Origin: Clostridium moniliforme
GTDB taxonomy: Bacteria > Bacillota > Clostridia > Clostridiales > Clostridiaceae
NCBI RefSeq assembly: GCF_017873235.1
Contig: NZ_JAGGJZ010000003.1
Location: 62,001-126,000, forward strand
Length of the DNA stretch: 64,000 nucleotides
Direction of reading: 5' to 3'
Shown here: positions 43,806 through 52,315 of the stretch, one piece after another
Layout of the letters: each line of letters begins with the position of its first letter
Position numbering within the stretch: the first letter of the stretch is position 1
Made by a program: the position numbers and the translations under genes
Notes under the pieces: model-generated
Database searches by the model: none
Told to the model about the DNA's origin: nothing
Seen by the model: only the letters and a program-made list of their open reading frames with translations

Positions 43806-44432
43806 ATGAAATATGCTAAAAAGATAATAATTTTGATAATAGTAATTTTAACTTGTGTTGGAGCTTATCAAGTCTATAATATAAATAATAAAAAACTTAA
43901 AGATGATAGAGATATAAAAATAGAAAATAATAATGGGTATAATAACAAACAAAATGAACAATCAAAAGTTAGTGAATCAGAAAGTAAAGAAGAAAGAGAT
44001 AAAAAATATCCTAAAGCACCTGAATTTACTTTAACTGATTTAAAGAATAAAAAGGTATCATTATCTGATTATAAAGGTAAATATGTAATGATAAACTTTT
44101 GGGCTACTTGGTGTTCTGCATGCAAAAGCGAATTACCGGATTTAGAAAAATTTTATAATGAAAATAAGAATAATAAAGATTTTAAGCTTTTAACAATAGA
44201 TGTAGGTGAAAATAAAGATGTTGTAGAAAAATTTATGAAAGAAAATAAATATAATTTTGATGTGCTTTTGGACAAAAATACAGAAGTATCTTATGATTAT
44301 ACAGCAACAGCTCTTCCAACAACTGTTTTAATTGATAAAGAAGGTTATATTAAAAAAATAATTCTAGGGGCTATGAATAAAAATTCAATGAATTCATATA
44401 AAGAAATGCTTATAAACAATGAATTCAAATAG
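43806..44432 (+). CDS. Membrane-anchored TlpA/ResA-like thioredoxin
   Basis: A 208-residue extracytoplasmic thiol-disulfide protein. One N-terminal span (about 6-24) is followed by a charged, disordered linker to residue 68 and a thioredoxin fold with the active site WCSAC (C103, C106) and the cis-Pro region ALPTTVLIDKEG. It should be kept reduced by CcdA and pass electrons to disulfides outside the membrane, like ResA or StoA. The order ccdA-tlpA with a 10-base gap supports that pairing. Confidence 0.9.
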   Translation: MKYAKKIIILIIVILTCVGAYQVYNINNKKLKDDRDIKIENNNGYNNKQNEQSKVSESESKEERDKKYPKAPEFTLTDLKNKKVSLSDYKGKYVMINFWATWCSACKSELPDLEKFYNENKNNKDFKLLTIDVGENKDVVEKFMKENKYNFDVLLDKNTEVSYDYTATALPTTVLIDKEGYIKKIILGAMNKNSMNSYKEMLINNEFK

Positions 44433-44455
44433 AAAATCAGGAAAGAAGTGTTTTT

Positions 44456-44896
44456 ATGATAATAATAAGTGCCTGTCTTTGTGGATGTAATTGTAAATAT
44501 AATGGTGAAAATAATGAAAATGAGAAATGTGTAAATTTATTAAAAAAAGGAAAGGCTATTTTAATATGTCCTGAACAATTAGGAGGAATGACGACTCCTA
44601 GGCTTCCATCAGAAATTTTAAAAAATAATGGAAATAAACTAGTAATTAATAAAAATGGAGAAGAGGTTACTAATTTTTTTGAAAAAGGAGCAAAGGAAGC
44701 TTTAAATATTGCAAAGCTTGTAAATTCAAAAGTTGCAATTTTAAAAGATGGAAGTCCATCCTGTGGAAGTAATTTTATTTATGATGGAAATTTTTCTGGA
44801 AATAAAATTAAGGGAGAAGGAATAACAGCTAGTTTATTTAGAAAAAATGGAATAAAAGTATTTTCAGAAAAAAACATTCATAAGGAATACTTATAA
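44456..44896 (+). CDS. DUF523 family cysteine-rich protein
   Basis: A 146-residue DUF523 protein. It begins with IISACLCGCNCKYNG, has ICPEQLGGMTTPRLPSE and ends with DGSPSCGSNFIYDG, the cysteine-rich blocks that define the family. The cysteines suggest metal or thiol chemistry, but the function is unknown. ATG 44456 follows GAAAGAAG, 23 bases behind the TlpA-like gene, so it is probably the third gene of the thiol operon. Confidence 0.88.
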   Translation: MIIISACLCGCNCKYNGENNENEKCVNLLKKGKAILICPEQLGGMTTPRLPSEILKNNGNKLVINKNGEEVTNFFEKGAKEALNIAKLVNSKVAILKDGSPSCGSNFIYDGNFSGNKIKGEGITASLFRKNGIKVFSEKNIHKEYL

Positions 44897-44997
44897 AATT
44901 TATAATGTATATTATTTGATTTTTAATAAATGAATAAATCTATATATTTTTAGGCATACTTAAAAAGAGTTTGTAATAAATATTAGGAGGTATTCAT

Positions 44998-45585
44998 ATG
45001 AATGAATTAAATATACAAGAAAGAAATAAATGTGGAAATAGCGGTAAAAAAACAAGAAGGAAGGGGTTAGTTCCAGGAGTTCTTTATGGAAAGGGAATAG
45101 CAAATTTTATGTTTGAAGTATCTTCTTTGGAACTTGGAAGGGAAATTTCAAATACAGGAGAACATGGAATATTAAATTTAAAAATGAATGGGCAAACTAA
45201 AGAAGCTCTAATTAAAGAAGTTCAAAGGGAACCTATTAATCATGAAATAATTCATTTAGACCTAGAAATATTAAAGGGAAATGAAGAGATAGAGACTGAA
45301 ATTCCAATACAATATTTAGGTGAGGGATATTTAAATAAAAAAGGTGCAGTTCTTCAAAAGGAAAAGGATTTAGTAAAAGTTTTATGTAATGCTAGTAAAC
45401 TTCCTAAGTATATTCAACTAGATGTTTCAAGTGGAATTAATGGTTCTGTATATAGAATTTGTGATTTAGAATTAGGAAATGAAATAACAGTAATAGATGA
45501 TTTAGAAACTGTTATAGCATCAATATCTAATGAGAGAAAACTAACCTCTGATTTAATGGAAGAAGAAAATCAAGAGAATATTTAA
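44998..45585 (+). CDS. ctc: Ribosomal protein bL25 / general stress protein Ctc
   Basis: A 195-residue long-form L25 (TL5/Ctc). The N-terminal 5S rRNA-binding barrel (about 1-95: RNKCGNSGKKTRRKGLVPGVLYG, INHEIIHLDLEIL) is followed by a C-terminal beta domain (about 96-185). It binds 5S rRNA in the 50S subunit; in Bacillus the long form is stress induced. ATG 44998 follows AGGAGG. Monocistronic. Confidence 0.93.
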   Translation: MNELNIQERNKCGNSGKKTRRKGLVPGVLYGKGIANFMFEVSSLELGREISNTGEHGILNLKMNGQTKEALIKEVQREPINHEIIHLDLEILKGNEEIETEIPIQYLGEGYLNKKGAVLQKEKDLVKVLCNASKLPKYIQLDVSSGINGSVYRICDLELGNEITVIDDLETVIASISNERKLTSDLMEEENQENI

Positions 45586-45602
45586 ATAAATAGTTATAAA
45601 AA

Positions 45603-45640
45603 TAAGAAGGCTTAAATATAAAATTTTGCCTTCCTTTTTT
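45603..45640 (+). terminator. Terminator of ctc
   Basis: AGAAGGC..AAAT and ATTT..GCCTTCC arms, then T6. Confidence 0.75.
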
Positions 45641-45673
45641 GTATGTAATTGAAATATAAAGGGAAAAGGTAGT

Positions 45674-45701
45674 TTGAATTTTTTACCTTATGTTGTATAA
45701 T
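45674..45701 (+). promoter_or_regulatory. Promoter of the phosphohexomutase gene
   Basis: TTGAAT (45674-45679), 16 bases, TATAAT (45696-45701), about 30 bases before the start. Confidence 0.6.
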
Positions 45702-45731
45702 ATATCTGATACAATTAAAGGAGGTTCATAG

Positions 45732-47459
45732 ATGGATTATAGGGAGAAATATAACATATGGTTAACATCAGATAGAATAAATGAGGATACAAAAAGAGAA
45801 TTAAAAGATATTAAAGATGATAAAGAAATTGAAGATAGATTTTATAAAGATCTAGAATTTGGAACTGGGGGACTTAGAGGAATTATAGGAGCTGGAAGCA
45901 ATAGAATGAATATATATACTGTTTCTAAAGCCACTCAAGGTTTTGCTAATTATTTAAATGATTCTTTTGAAAATCCGTCAGTTGCAATAGCATATGATTC
46001 AAGAAATATGTCAAAGGAATTTGCAAAAGCAACAGCTTTAACATTAGCTGCTAACAATATAAAGGTTTACTTATTTGAAAGCTTAAGACCAACTCCAATG
46101 CTTTCATTTACAGTTAGACATTTAAATTGTAAAGGTGGAGTTGTTATAACTGCATCACATAATCCAAAGGAATATAACGGTTATAAGGTTTATGATGAAT
46201 TTGGAGGACAAGTAACAGATATTAAAGCTAGTAAAATTATAAATTGTGTAAATGACATCAAAGATTTTTCAGAGATAAAAACAATAAATGAAAATGATGC
46301 AATTGATAAAGGATTATTAGTTTATATTGGAGAAGATGTAGATAAAGCTTATATTGAAAAAGTAAAAGGACTTGCAATTAGAGATGAATTAGTTAAAGAA
46401 AAAGCTAAGGATTTAAAAATTATATATACTCCAATCCATGGTTCAGGTAATATTCCAGTAAGAAGGGTATTAAAAGAACTTGGATATGAAAATGTATTAG
46501 TAGTTAAAGAACAAGAACTTCCAGATGGAAATTTTAAAACTGCTCCATATCCAAATCCAGAAAATCCAAATGTATTTGAAATTGCATTAGAAATGGCAAA
46601 AACTGAAAATCCAGATATAATATTTGGAACAGATCCAGATTGTGATAGAATTGGTGTAGTTGTTAAAGACTCAGATGGAGAGTATAAAGTTTTAACTGGA
46701 AATCAAACAGGACTTTTATTAACTGATTATATACTAAATTCATTAAAGGAAACAGGAAAGTTACCACAAAATGGAGTTGTAATAAAAACAATAGTTACAA
46801 CAGAGGGAGCAAGAGAGATTGCAAACCATTATGGAGTAGAAATTTTAGATGTTTTAACTGGATTTAAATATATAGGAGAAAAGATTAGAGAATTTAAAGA
46901 AAGTGGAGACAAAACATATATCTTTGGATTTGAAGAAAGTTATGGATATTTAGCAGGAGATTTTGTTCGTGATAAAGATGCTGTTATAGCGGGAATGCTT
47001 ATTTCAGAGATGACACTTTATTATAAACAAAAAGGACTTAGTTTAGCTGAAGGTTTAACTAAGTTATATGAAAAGTTTGGTTTCTTTAAAGAAGAATTAG
47101 TTTCAATTGAACTAAAGGGAAAAGAAGGACAAGAAAAAATAGCTTCATGTATTGAAGCTTTAAGAAATGCTAAATTAACTGAAGTTTCAGGAGATAAAAT
47201 AAAAACAAGATTAGACTATAAATTAAGTATAGAAGAAAATTTAAATACAAATATTAAATCAGTTATTGAATTACCTAAGTCAAATGTGTTAAAATTTATA
47301 TTTGAAAATGGTTCATCTTTTGTTGTAAGACCATCAGGAACAGAACCTAAGATGAAGGTATATCTTGCTGTAAAAGGGAACAGCTTAGATGGAGCACAAA
47401 AAGATATGGTAAGATTTAAAGAAAATGTAATGAATTTAATTAAGTCTAAATTAAACTAA
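45732..47459 (+). CDS. Phosphoglucomutase / phosphomannomutase
   Basis: A 575-residue alpha-D-phosphohexomutase of the PgcA/ManB type. The catalytic phosphoserine is S142 in TASHNPKEYNGYKVYD, the metal loop is FGTDPDCDRIGVV, the sugar loop is FGFEESYGYL, and the phosphate-binding loop is RPSGTEPKMK near the end. It interconverts hexose 1- and 6-phosphates for glycogen, wall polymer or glycolipid synthesis. Full length for the long PgcA class. Own promoter and terminator. Confidence 0.93.
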   Translation: MDYREKYNIWLTSDRINEDTKRELKDIKDDKEIEDRFYKDLEFGTGGLRGIIGAGSNRMNIYTVSKATQGFANYLNDSFENPSVAIAYDSRNMSKEFAKATALTLAANNIKVYLFESLRPTPMLSFTVRHLNCKGGVVITASHNPKEYNGYKVYDEFGGQVTDIKASKIINCVNDIKDFSEIKTINENDAIDKGLLVYIGEDVDKAYIEKVKGLAIRDELVKEKAKDLKIIYTPIHGSGNIPVRRVLKELGYENVLVVKEQELPDGNFKTAPYPNPENPNVFEIALEMAKTENPDIIFGTDPDCDRIGVVVKDSDGEYKVLTGNQTGLLLTDYILNSLKETGKLPQNGVVIKTIVTTEGAREIANHYGVEILDVLTGFKYIGEKIREFKESGDKTYIFGFEESYGYLAGDFVRDKDAVIAGMLISEMTLYYKQKGLSLAEGLTKLYEKFGFFKEELVSIELKGKEGQEKIASCIEALRNAKLTEVSGDKIKTRLDYKLSIEENLNTNIKSVIELPKSNVLKFIFENGSSFVVRPSGTEPKMKVYLAVKGNSLDGAQKDMVRFKENVMNLIKSKLN

Positions 47460-47473
47460 TTAAGTTAAAAATT

Positions 47474-47511
47474 ATGCTACCATCTTTTTAGATGGTAGCA
47501 ATTATTTTTTT
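47474..47511 (+). terminator. Terminator of the phosphohexomutase gene
   Basis: TGCTACCATCT / AGATGGTAGCA with a 4-base loop, then ATTATTTTTTT. The T-run touches the ribosome binding site GGAGG (47512-47516) of the next gene. Confidence 0.85.
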
Positions 47512-47523
47512 GGAGGTTTTTAT

Positions 47524-48624
47524 ATGGATTATAAAGCAGTTTTTAAAGATAAATTAAATAAACTTTTATTTTTAGAAATAGATAAAGAAGGTTTTAAAAG
47601 AGCAATAAATATTCCAGAGTATATATCTTTTAAAAGCAAGGACTTATTTGTACCAATAAGTTCTGAATATATAACAAGTAATATTGATGATAAAATAAAA
47701 ATAGAAAATCTACCTATATATTATTTTATAGAAGGAATGCTTTTAACATTAGGAGCAGATAAAAATATAGGCTATGCTGATGACTATAAACTTTTATTAA
47801 TGCAAATTTCTCAAAGTGAAGAGTGTGGAAAAAGTTTAGTAGCACAAAGAGTTAAAGAGGAACGTCTAGAAGATGCTTATCTTCTATTAAAGGGACTTCT
47901 TCAAACTTATGAAGATGAAGAGTATATGAAAAAATTACTTTTAATAGGAATAACTATTAGAGATAAAGATAGTGGATTCGAAGAGATATTATTAGAAGAT
48001 ATTGATGAAGCTAAAGATTTATTTAACAAAATGAAAGAACCATACCTTTATAAAGGTATAATATTAAAGGATAAAGGAGATTATGTTGGAGCTAAAGTAG
48101 AAATTAATGAGTATTTAAGAAGAGGTGGAGAACAAACTCCTGATATTGAAATGCTTATGAATGATATAGAAAACATAACAACTTATGAAAAAGCAGTTGA
48201 TCTAATAGAAGAAAAACCAGAAAAATCAATAGAGATGTTTTTATCATTATTAGAAAAATTCGAAGATAATCCATTAATATATTATTATTTAGGAGTATGT
48301 TTTAGAAGAATAAATAAATTTGATAAGGCTATTTATTATTTACGTGAAAGTTTAAAACTTGAAAGTGGAATTTTAGATGTTGTTAATGAACTTGGATTAA
48401 ATTATGCTTGTATTGGTGATTATGAGGAAGCTATAAAGTATTTTAAAAAAGCTTTTGAAGCTTCAAAGGAAGTTGAAATTTGTACAAATATAATAATGTG
48501 TTATTTAAATTTAGGAAATTTAAAGGATGCTAAACTACATTTAGAAATTGCAAAGAAATTAAATAAAGATGATGAAATTGTAAAGAAAATAGAAAAAGCA
48601 ATAAGTAAAGAAGAAAATAAATAA
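47524..48624 (+). CDS. Tetratricopeptide repeat protein
   Basis: A 366-residue protein with TPR motifs in its C-terminal half (about 245-355), for example NPLIYYYLGVCFRRINKFDKAIYYLRESL, then DVVNELGLNYACIGDYEEAIKYFKKAF and another repeat. The N-terminal 200 residues are not recognisable, though additional weak helical repeats are likely. No signal peptide, so it is cytosolic; it probably binds other proteins. A terminator lies right before its ribosome binding site, so it may need its own promoter or readthrough. Confidence 0.78.
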   Translation: MDYKAVFKDKLNKLLFLEIDKEGFKRAINIPEYISFKSKDLFVPISSEYITSNIDDKIKIENLPIYYFIEGMLLTLGADKNIGYADDYKLLLMQISQSEECGKSLVAQRVKEERLEDAYLLLKGLLQTYEDEEYMKKLLLIGITIRDKDSGFEEILLEDIDEAKDLFNKMKEPYLYKGIILKDKGDYVGAKVEINEYLRRGGEQTPDIEMLMNDIENITTYEKAVDLIEEKPEKSIEMFLSLLEKFEDNPLIYYYLGVCFRRINKFDKAIYYLRESLKLESGILDVVNELGLNYACIGDYEEAIKYFKKAFEASKEVEICTNIIMCYLNLGNLKDAKLHLEIAKKLNKDDEIVKKIEKAISKEENK

Positions 48625-48685
48625 AATATAAGTTTTATTGGAATACTAATCATATAAAATTAAAATTTGATTAGGAGTGAATAAA

Positions 48686-49237
48686 ATGAATTTTTATGAT
48701 GTTATAAACAATAGAAAAAGTGTTTCTAAGTACAAAGGATATGAGATTTGCAGAGGTAGCTTAAATAATATGATTGAAGCTGCTATGAAATCACCTACTT
48801 GGAAAAATAGAACATCATTTAAACTTATATTATTAGAAGATAAGAACATAAAAGATATCATGGCAGAATTTATATTAAATTCTGATAATAAAGCAGAGGA
48901 AGCTTTAAAAGAAGCTCCTATGGCTTTAGTTGTTATAGCTGAGCCTGAAAAATCAGGAGAAGTTGATGGTAAAGAATTTTATATTGCAGATGGAGCTATT
49001 GCTATGGAGCATTTTATTCTTGCAGCAACAGCTGAAGGTTATGGAACTATGTGGATAGGAGCTTTAAAGGAAGAAAAGATTAAGGCATTACTTAATATAC
49101 CAGATGAATTTAAAATAATTGGAGTTACTCCAATTGGAGTGTCAGCTGAAGTTGAACCTCACAATGAGAAAAAAGATATAAAAGAGTATGTATTTAGTAA
49201 TAAATTTAATAATCCATATAAATATGAAATAGATTAA
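48686..49237 (+). CDS. Nitroreductase family protein
   Basis: A 183-residue FMN-dependent oxidoreductase of the nitroreductase fold. The FMN-binding start NNRKSVSKYKG, the central SPTWKNRTSFKLI and the late GYGTMWIGAL and GVTPIGVSAE blocks match the family. It probably uses NAD(P)H; the natural substrate is unknown. ATG 48686 is 8 bases after AGGAG; the in-frame GTG 48677 overlaps that site. Single gene with a terminator. Confidence 0.88.
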   Translation: MNFYDVINNRKSVSKYKGYEICRGSLNNMIEAAMKSPTWKNRTSFKLILLEDKNIKDIMAEFILNSDNKAEEALKEAPMALVVIAEPEKSGEVDGKEFYIADGAIAMEHFILAATAEGYGTMWIGALKEEKIKALLNIPDEFKIIGVTPIGVSAEVEPHNEKKDIKEYVFSNKFNNPYKYEID

Positions 49238-49267
49238 TAGGCTTAAAATTAAGCCTATTAATTTTTT
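49236..49267 (+). terminator. Terminator of the nitroreductase gene
   Basis: AATAGGCTTA / TAAGCCTATT with a 4-base loop and a T6 run; the left arm begins in the stop codon. Confidence 0.85.
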
Positions 49268-49288
49268 ATGGAAGATATAAATTTAACG

Positions 49289-49297
49289 TGATATAAT
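49289..49297 (+). promoter_or_regulatory. Extended -10 promoter of the cyclodeaminase gene
   Basis: TGATATAAT matches the extended -10 form TGNTATAAT, 27 bases before the start codon. No clear -35 is seen. Confidence 0.4.
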
Positions 49298-49324
49298 CAT
49301 AAATATTGATTTAGGAGTGATTAA

Positions 49325-49969
49325 ATGAAATTTAATGATTATAAAATAAAAGAATTTTTAGAAGATTTAGCATCAGATTCACCATCACCTGGAGGTGGAA
49401 GTACAGCAGCACTTGTTGCAAGTTTGTCAGGATGTTTAAATAATATGGTATATTCATTAACTATAAATAAAAAATCCTTTGATAAATTAACTGAGGATCA
49501 AAAAGCAAAAATGATTAATTTAGAAAAGGAATGTAAAAACTTCATAGAAAATAGTATTAACTTTATGGAGGAAGATAGAGAGTGTTTTAATAAACTTATG
49601 AATTCTTATAAATTGCCAAAGGAAAGTGAAGAAGAGATTAATTATAGAAAAAAAGAAATAAGAGAAAGAACATATGAAGCTATGTATGCGCCTTTAAAGC
49701 TTTGTAGAGAGTGTATTGACTTTTATTCTAATATAGAATTTGCTTTAGAATATGGTAATAAAATGCTTGCATCTGATGCTGGAGTTTCAGCAAGTCTTTT
49801 GCATTCTGCTATAGAAAGTTCTATTTTAAATGTAAAAATAAATTTAAATAGTCTAAGAAATGAAATTTTCTTTAAAGAAATAGATGAAGAAATTAAAATT
49901 ACTCTTGAAAAATCAAGAGAGAAGAAAGAATATATATTAAATAAATTAGATAGTTTAATATATAATTAA
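49325..49969 (+). CDS. fchA: Cyclodeaminase/cyclohydrolase family protein (FchA-like)
   Basis: A 214-residue, mostly helical folate enzyme of the FTCD_C/FchA family. The N-terminal glycine-rich motif SDSPSPGGGSTAALVASLSG is the folate site hallmark. Related enzymes hydrolyse methenyl-THF to formyl-THF or release ammonia from formimino-THF. Without formate-THF ligase or other one-carbon genes nearby, the exact reaction is inferred. ATG 49325 follows AGGAG. It converges on pdaA. Confidence 0.85.
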   Translation: MKFNDYKIKEFLEDLASDSPSPGGGSTAALVASLSGCLNNMVYSLTINKKSFDKLTEDQKAKMINLEKECKNFIENSINFMEEDRECFNKLMNSYKLPKESEEEINYRKKEIRERTYEAMYAPLKLCRECIDFYSNIEFALEYGNKMLASDAGVSASLLHSAIESSILNVKINLNSLRNEIFFKEIDEEIKITLEKSREKKEYILNKLDSLIYN

Positions 49970-49999
49970 AAAGAGTGCAATTTAATTTGCACTCTTTAA
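49967..49999. terminator. Bidirectional terminator between fchA and pdaA
   Basis: AAAGAGTGCAA / TTGCACTCTTT with a short AT loop, overlapping the fchA stop and the pdaA 3' end. Confidence 0.85.
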
Positions 50000-50791
50000 T
50001 ACCATTTTTTCTGGAAGTTCATCTAATGATTTAAATTCATAGCCTTCATTTTTTAAAGAAGTTAAAACTTCCTTTAATACCTTAGTATTAGTATCTGATA
50101 CAGCATGTAAAAGCATTATACAACCTGGATGAACTCCATTTTTAATCTTTTCTATTGCATAACTTTCAGAAGGTTGATTATCTACAAGCCAGTCTCTATA
50201 AGCAAAGCTCCAAAATATTGTTTTATATCCTAAATTTTTTGTTTTTTCTAAAGAAGCTTTTGAATATTTACCCATAGGTGGTCTAAAATATTTTGGCATA
50301 TCCTTTCCTATAAGTTCCTTATAAGCATCTTCTACTTCTTTAAATTCACTTTTAAACTTTTCATCATTTGTAATTGAGGCCATTGATGGATGTCTTGATG
50401 TGTGATTACATACTAGATGTCCTTCAGAAACCATTCTTTTTACTGTATCAGGATGAGAAGTTATATAAGGTTTAACAACAAAGAAAGCAGCTTTTACATT
50501 TACTTCTTTTAATATATTTAAAATTTCTTCTGTATTACCTTTTTCATATCCTTCATCAAAAGTTAAATAAATTTCTTTTTTAGAGGTATCTCCAACATAA
50601 AAAGAAGCAGTATCATTTAAGAAAGAAGAAGATTCTTTAGGTGCTTCTGGAGTTATATCCTTTCCTCTAGATACAAAATACCAATTAAGTTCTGTATTAT
50701 CACTAATGTTTTCTGCAAAGACTTTAATTCCTAAAAAAGTAAAAATTATAAAAGAGGAAAAGATTATTATTTTAAAAATTTTTTTATTCAT
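49982..50791 (-). CDS. pdaA: Delta-lactam-type polysaccharide deacetylase PdaA
   Basis: A 269-residue exported NodB-domain protein with a signal/anchor at about 7-26. Motif 1 is LTFDEGYE (D79), motif 2 VCNHTSRHP with two metal histidines, motif 3 RPPMGKYSK, motif 4 FWSFAYRDW and motif 5 MLLHAVS. NWYFVSRG near the N-terminus and TFDEGYE are typical of PdaA, which deacetylates N-acetylmuramic acid so that spore-cortex muramic delta-lactam can form. ATG 50791 follows AGGAGG. A sporulation promoter was not identified by eye. Confidence 0.9.
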   Translation of the reverse strand: MNKKIFKIIIFSSFIIFTFLGIKVFAENISDNTELNWYFVSRGKDITPEAPKESSSFLNDTASFYVGDTSKKEIYLTFDEGYEKGNTEEILNILKEVNVKAAFFVVKPYITSHPDTVKRMVSEGHLVCNHTSRHPSMASITNDEKFKSEFKEVEDAYKELIGKDMPKYFRPPMGKYSKASLEKTKNLGYKTIFWSFAYRDWLVDNQPSESYAIEKIKNGVHPGCIMLLHAVSDTNTKVLKEVLTSLKNEGYEFKSLDELPEKMVLKSAN

Positions 50792-50889
50792 AACAAAACC
50801 TCCTAATGTTCTTCATATTTAGTATTAGAAGAATATTTTAAAAATAAACATGGTAATATTTAAATGAAAAAATGATATGTAGCAAAATG

Positions 50890-50918
50890 TTGAAAATTAG
50901 CCATATGTAGAGTATAAT
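50890..50918 (+). promoter_or_regulatory. Promoter of ychF
   Basis: TTGAAA (50890-50895), 17 bases, TATAAT (50913-50918), about 38 bases before the ychF start. Confidence 0.65.
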
Positions 50919-50956
50919 TTATTGGAATAGTTTAAATATAGAAGGGAATGTACATA

Positions 50957-52054
50957 ATGAAGTTAGGAATCGTAGGTTTACCAAACGTAGGTAAAAGTAC
51001 TTTATTTAATGCAATAACAAAGGCAGGAGCTGAATCAGCAAACTATCCATTCTGTACAATAGAACCAAATGTTGGAGTAGTTAGTGTTCCTGATAAGAGA
51101 TTAGATGTTTTAGAAAAAATGTATAATACTAAGAAAAAAGTGTATACTTCAATAGAGTTTTATGATATAGCTGGATTAGTTAAAGGAGCATCAAAAGGAG
51201 AAGGATTAGGAAATAAATTCTTATCACATATAAGAGAAGTTGCGGCAATTGTTCATGTTGTAAGATGTTTTGATGATGAAAATGTAGTTCACGTTGAAGG
51301 TTGTGTTGATCCTATAAGAGATATAGAAACAATTAATCTAGAACTTATTTTTTCAGATTTAGAAGTTTTAGAGAGAAGAATTGAAAAGTCAGTTAAACTT
51401 GCAAGATCAGGAGATAAAAAAGCAAAAGCAGAATATGAATTAATGCTAAAAGTTAAAGAGCATTTAGAAAATAATTTACCAGTTAGAACTTTAGAAGTTA
51501 ATGAAGATGAAGCTGCATTTATAAAGAGTTTATTCTTAATAACATCAAAGCCAGTTTTATATGCATGTAATGTATCAGAGGATGATGTTACTAGTGGAAA
51601 TCCTCATAACGATTACGTTAAAAAGGTTGAAGAGTACGCTAAAAAAGAAAATTCAGGAATAGTAATAGTAAGTGCAAAAATTGAAGAAGAGTTATCTGGA
51701 CTTGAAGATGATGAGAAAGAAGAAATGCTTTCAGAATATGGATTAAAAGAGTCTGGATTAGATCAACTTATAAGAGAAGGATATAAGTTATTAGGACTTA
51801 TAAGTTATTTAACTGCTGGAGTACAAGAAGTAAGAGCTTGGACTATAAAAGAAGGAACAAAAGCACCACAAGCTGCTGGAAAAATCCATTCAGATATAGA
51901 AAGAGGATTTATAAGAGCAGAGGTTGTATCTTATGATGATTTAGTAGAGTGTGGATCAGAAGCTGCTGCTAAAGAAAAAGGTCTTTTCAGACTAGAAGGT
52001 AAAGACTATGTAATGAAAGATGGAGACGTAGTAAACTTTAGATTCAATGTATAA
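50957..52054 (+). CDS. ychF: Redox-regulated ATPase YchF/OLA1
   Basis: A 365-residue Obg-family P-loop protein that prefers ATP. G1 is GLPNVGKST (7-15), followed by NYPFCTIEPNVGVV, G3 DIAGLVKGASKGEGLG, and the altered G4 region that explains ATP use. A coiled coil and the C-terminal TGS domain (TKEGTKAPQAAGKIHSD region) complete it. It binds ribosomes and responds to oxidative stress. ATG 50957 is preferred, 9 bases after GAAGGGA; ATG 50948 abuts that site. Confidence 0.95.
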   Translation: MKLGIVGLPNVGKSTLFNAITKAGAESANYPFCTIEPNVGVVSVPDKRLDVLEKMYNTKKKVYTSIEFYDIAGLVKGASKGEGLGNKFLSHIREVAAIVHVVRCFDDENVVHVEGCVDPIRDIETINLELIFSDLEVLERRIEKSVKLARSGDKKAKAEYELMLKVKEHLENNLPVRTLEVNEDEAAFIKSLFLITSKPVLYACNVSEDDVTSGNPHNDYVKKVEEYAKKENSGIVIVSAKIEEELSGLEDDEKEEMLSEYGLKESGLDQLIREGYKLLGLISYLTAGVQEVRAWTIKEGTKAPQAAGKIHSDIERGFIRAEVVSYDDLVECGSEAAAKEKGLFRLEGKDYVMKDGDVVNFRFNV

Positions 52055-52056
52055 AT

Positions 52057-52088
52057 AAAAGATGGAGATTTTCTCCATCTTTTTTGAT
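52057..52088 (+). terminator. Terminator of ychF
   Basis: AAAAGATGGAGA / TCTCCATCTTTTTT with almost no loop. Confidence 0.88.
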
Positions 52089-52315
52089 TTTAATTATAAT
52101 TTATAATACACTATTAGATTTATTTAAAAATAATATTCATAATCAAAGTCAATAGTTTCTGTTAGTAAAAGTTTGAATTATATAGGATTATATATTTAAT
52201 TTCTTTAAATAGGTTGCTATAGCTTTTTTTGCTTTATGAAATTACTTTGTTGTTTGTATTATAATTATCCCTATGGTTAAAATAATTAAACAAAAGAGAA
52301 GAAAGGATGATTAAA

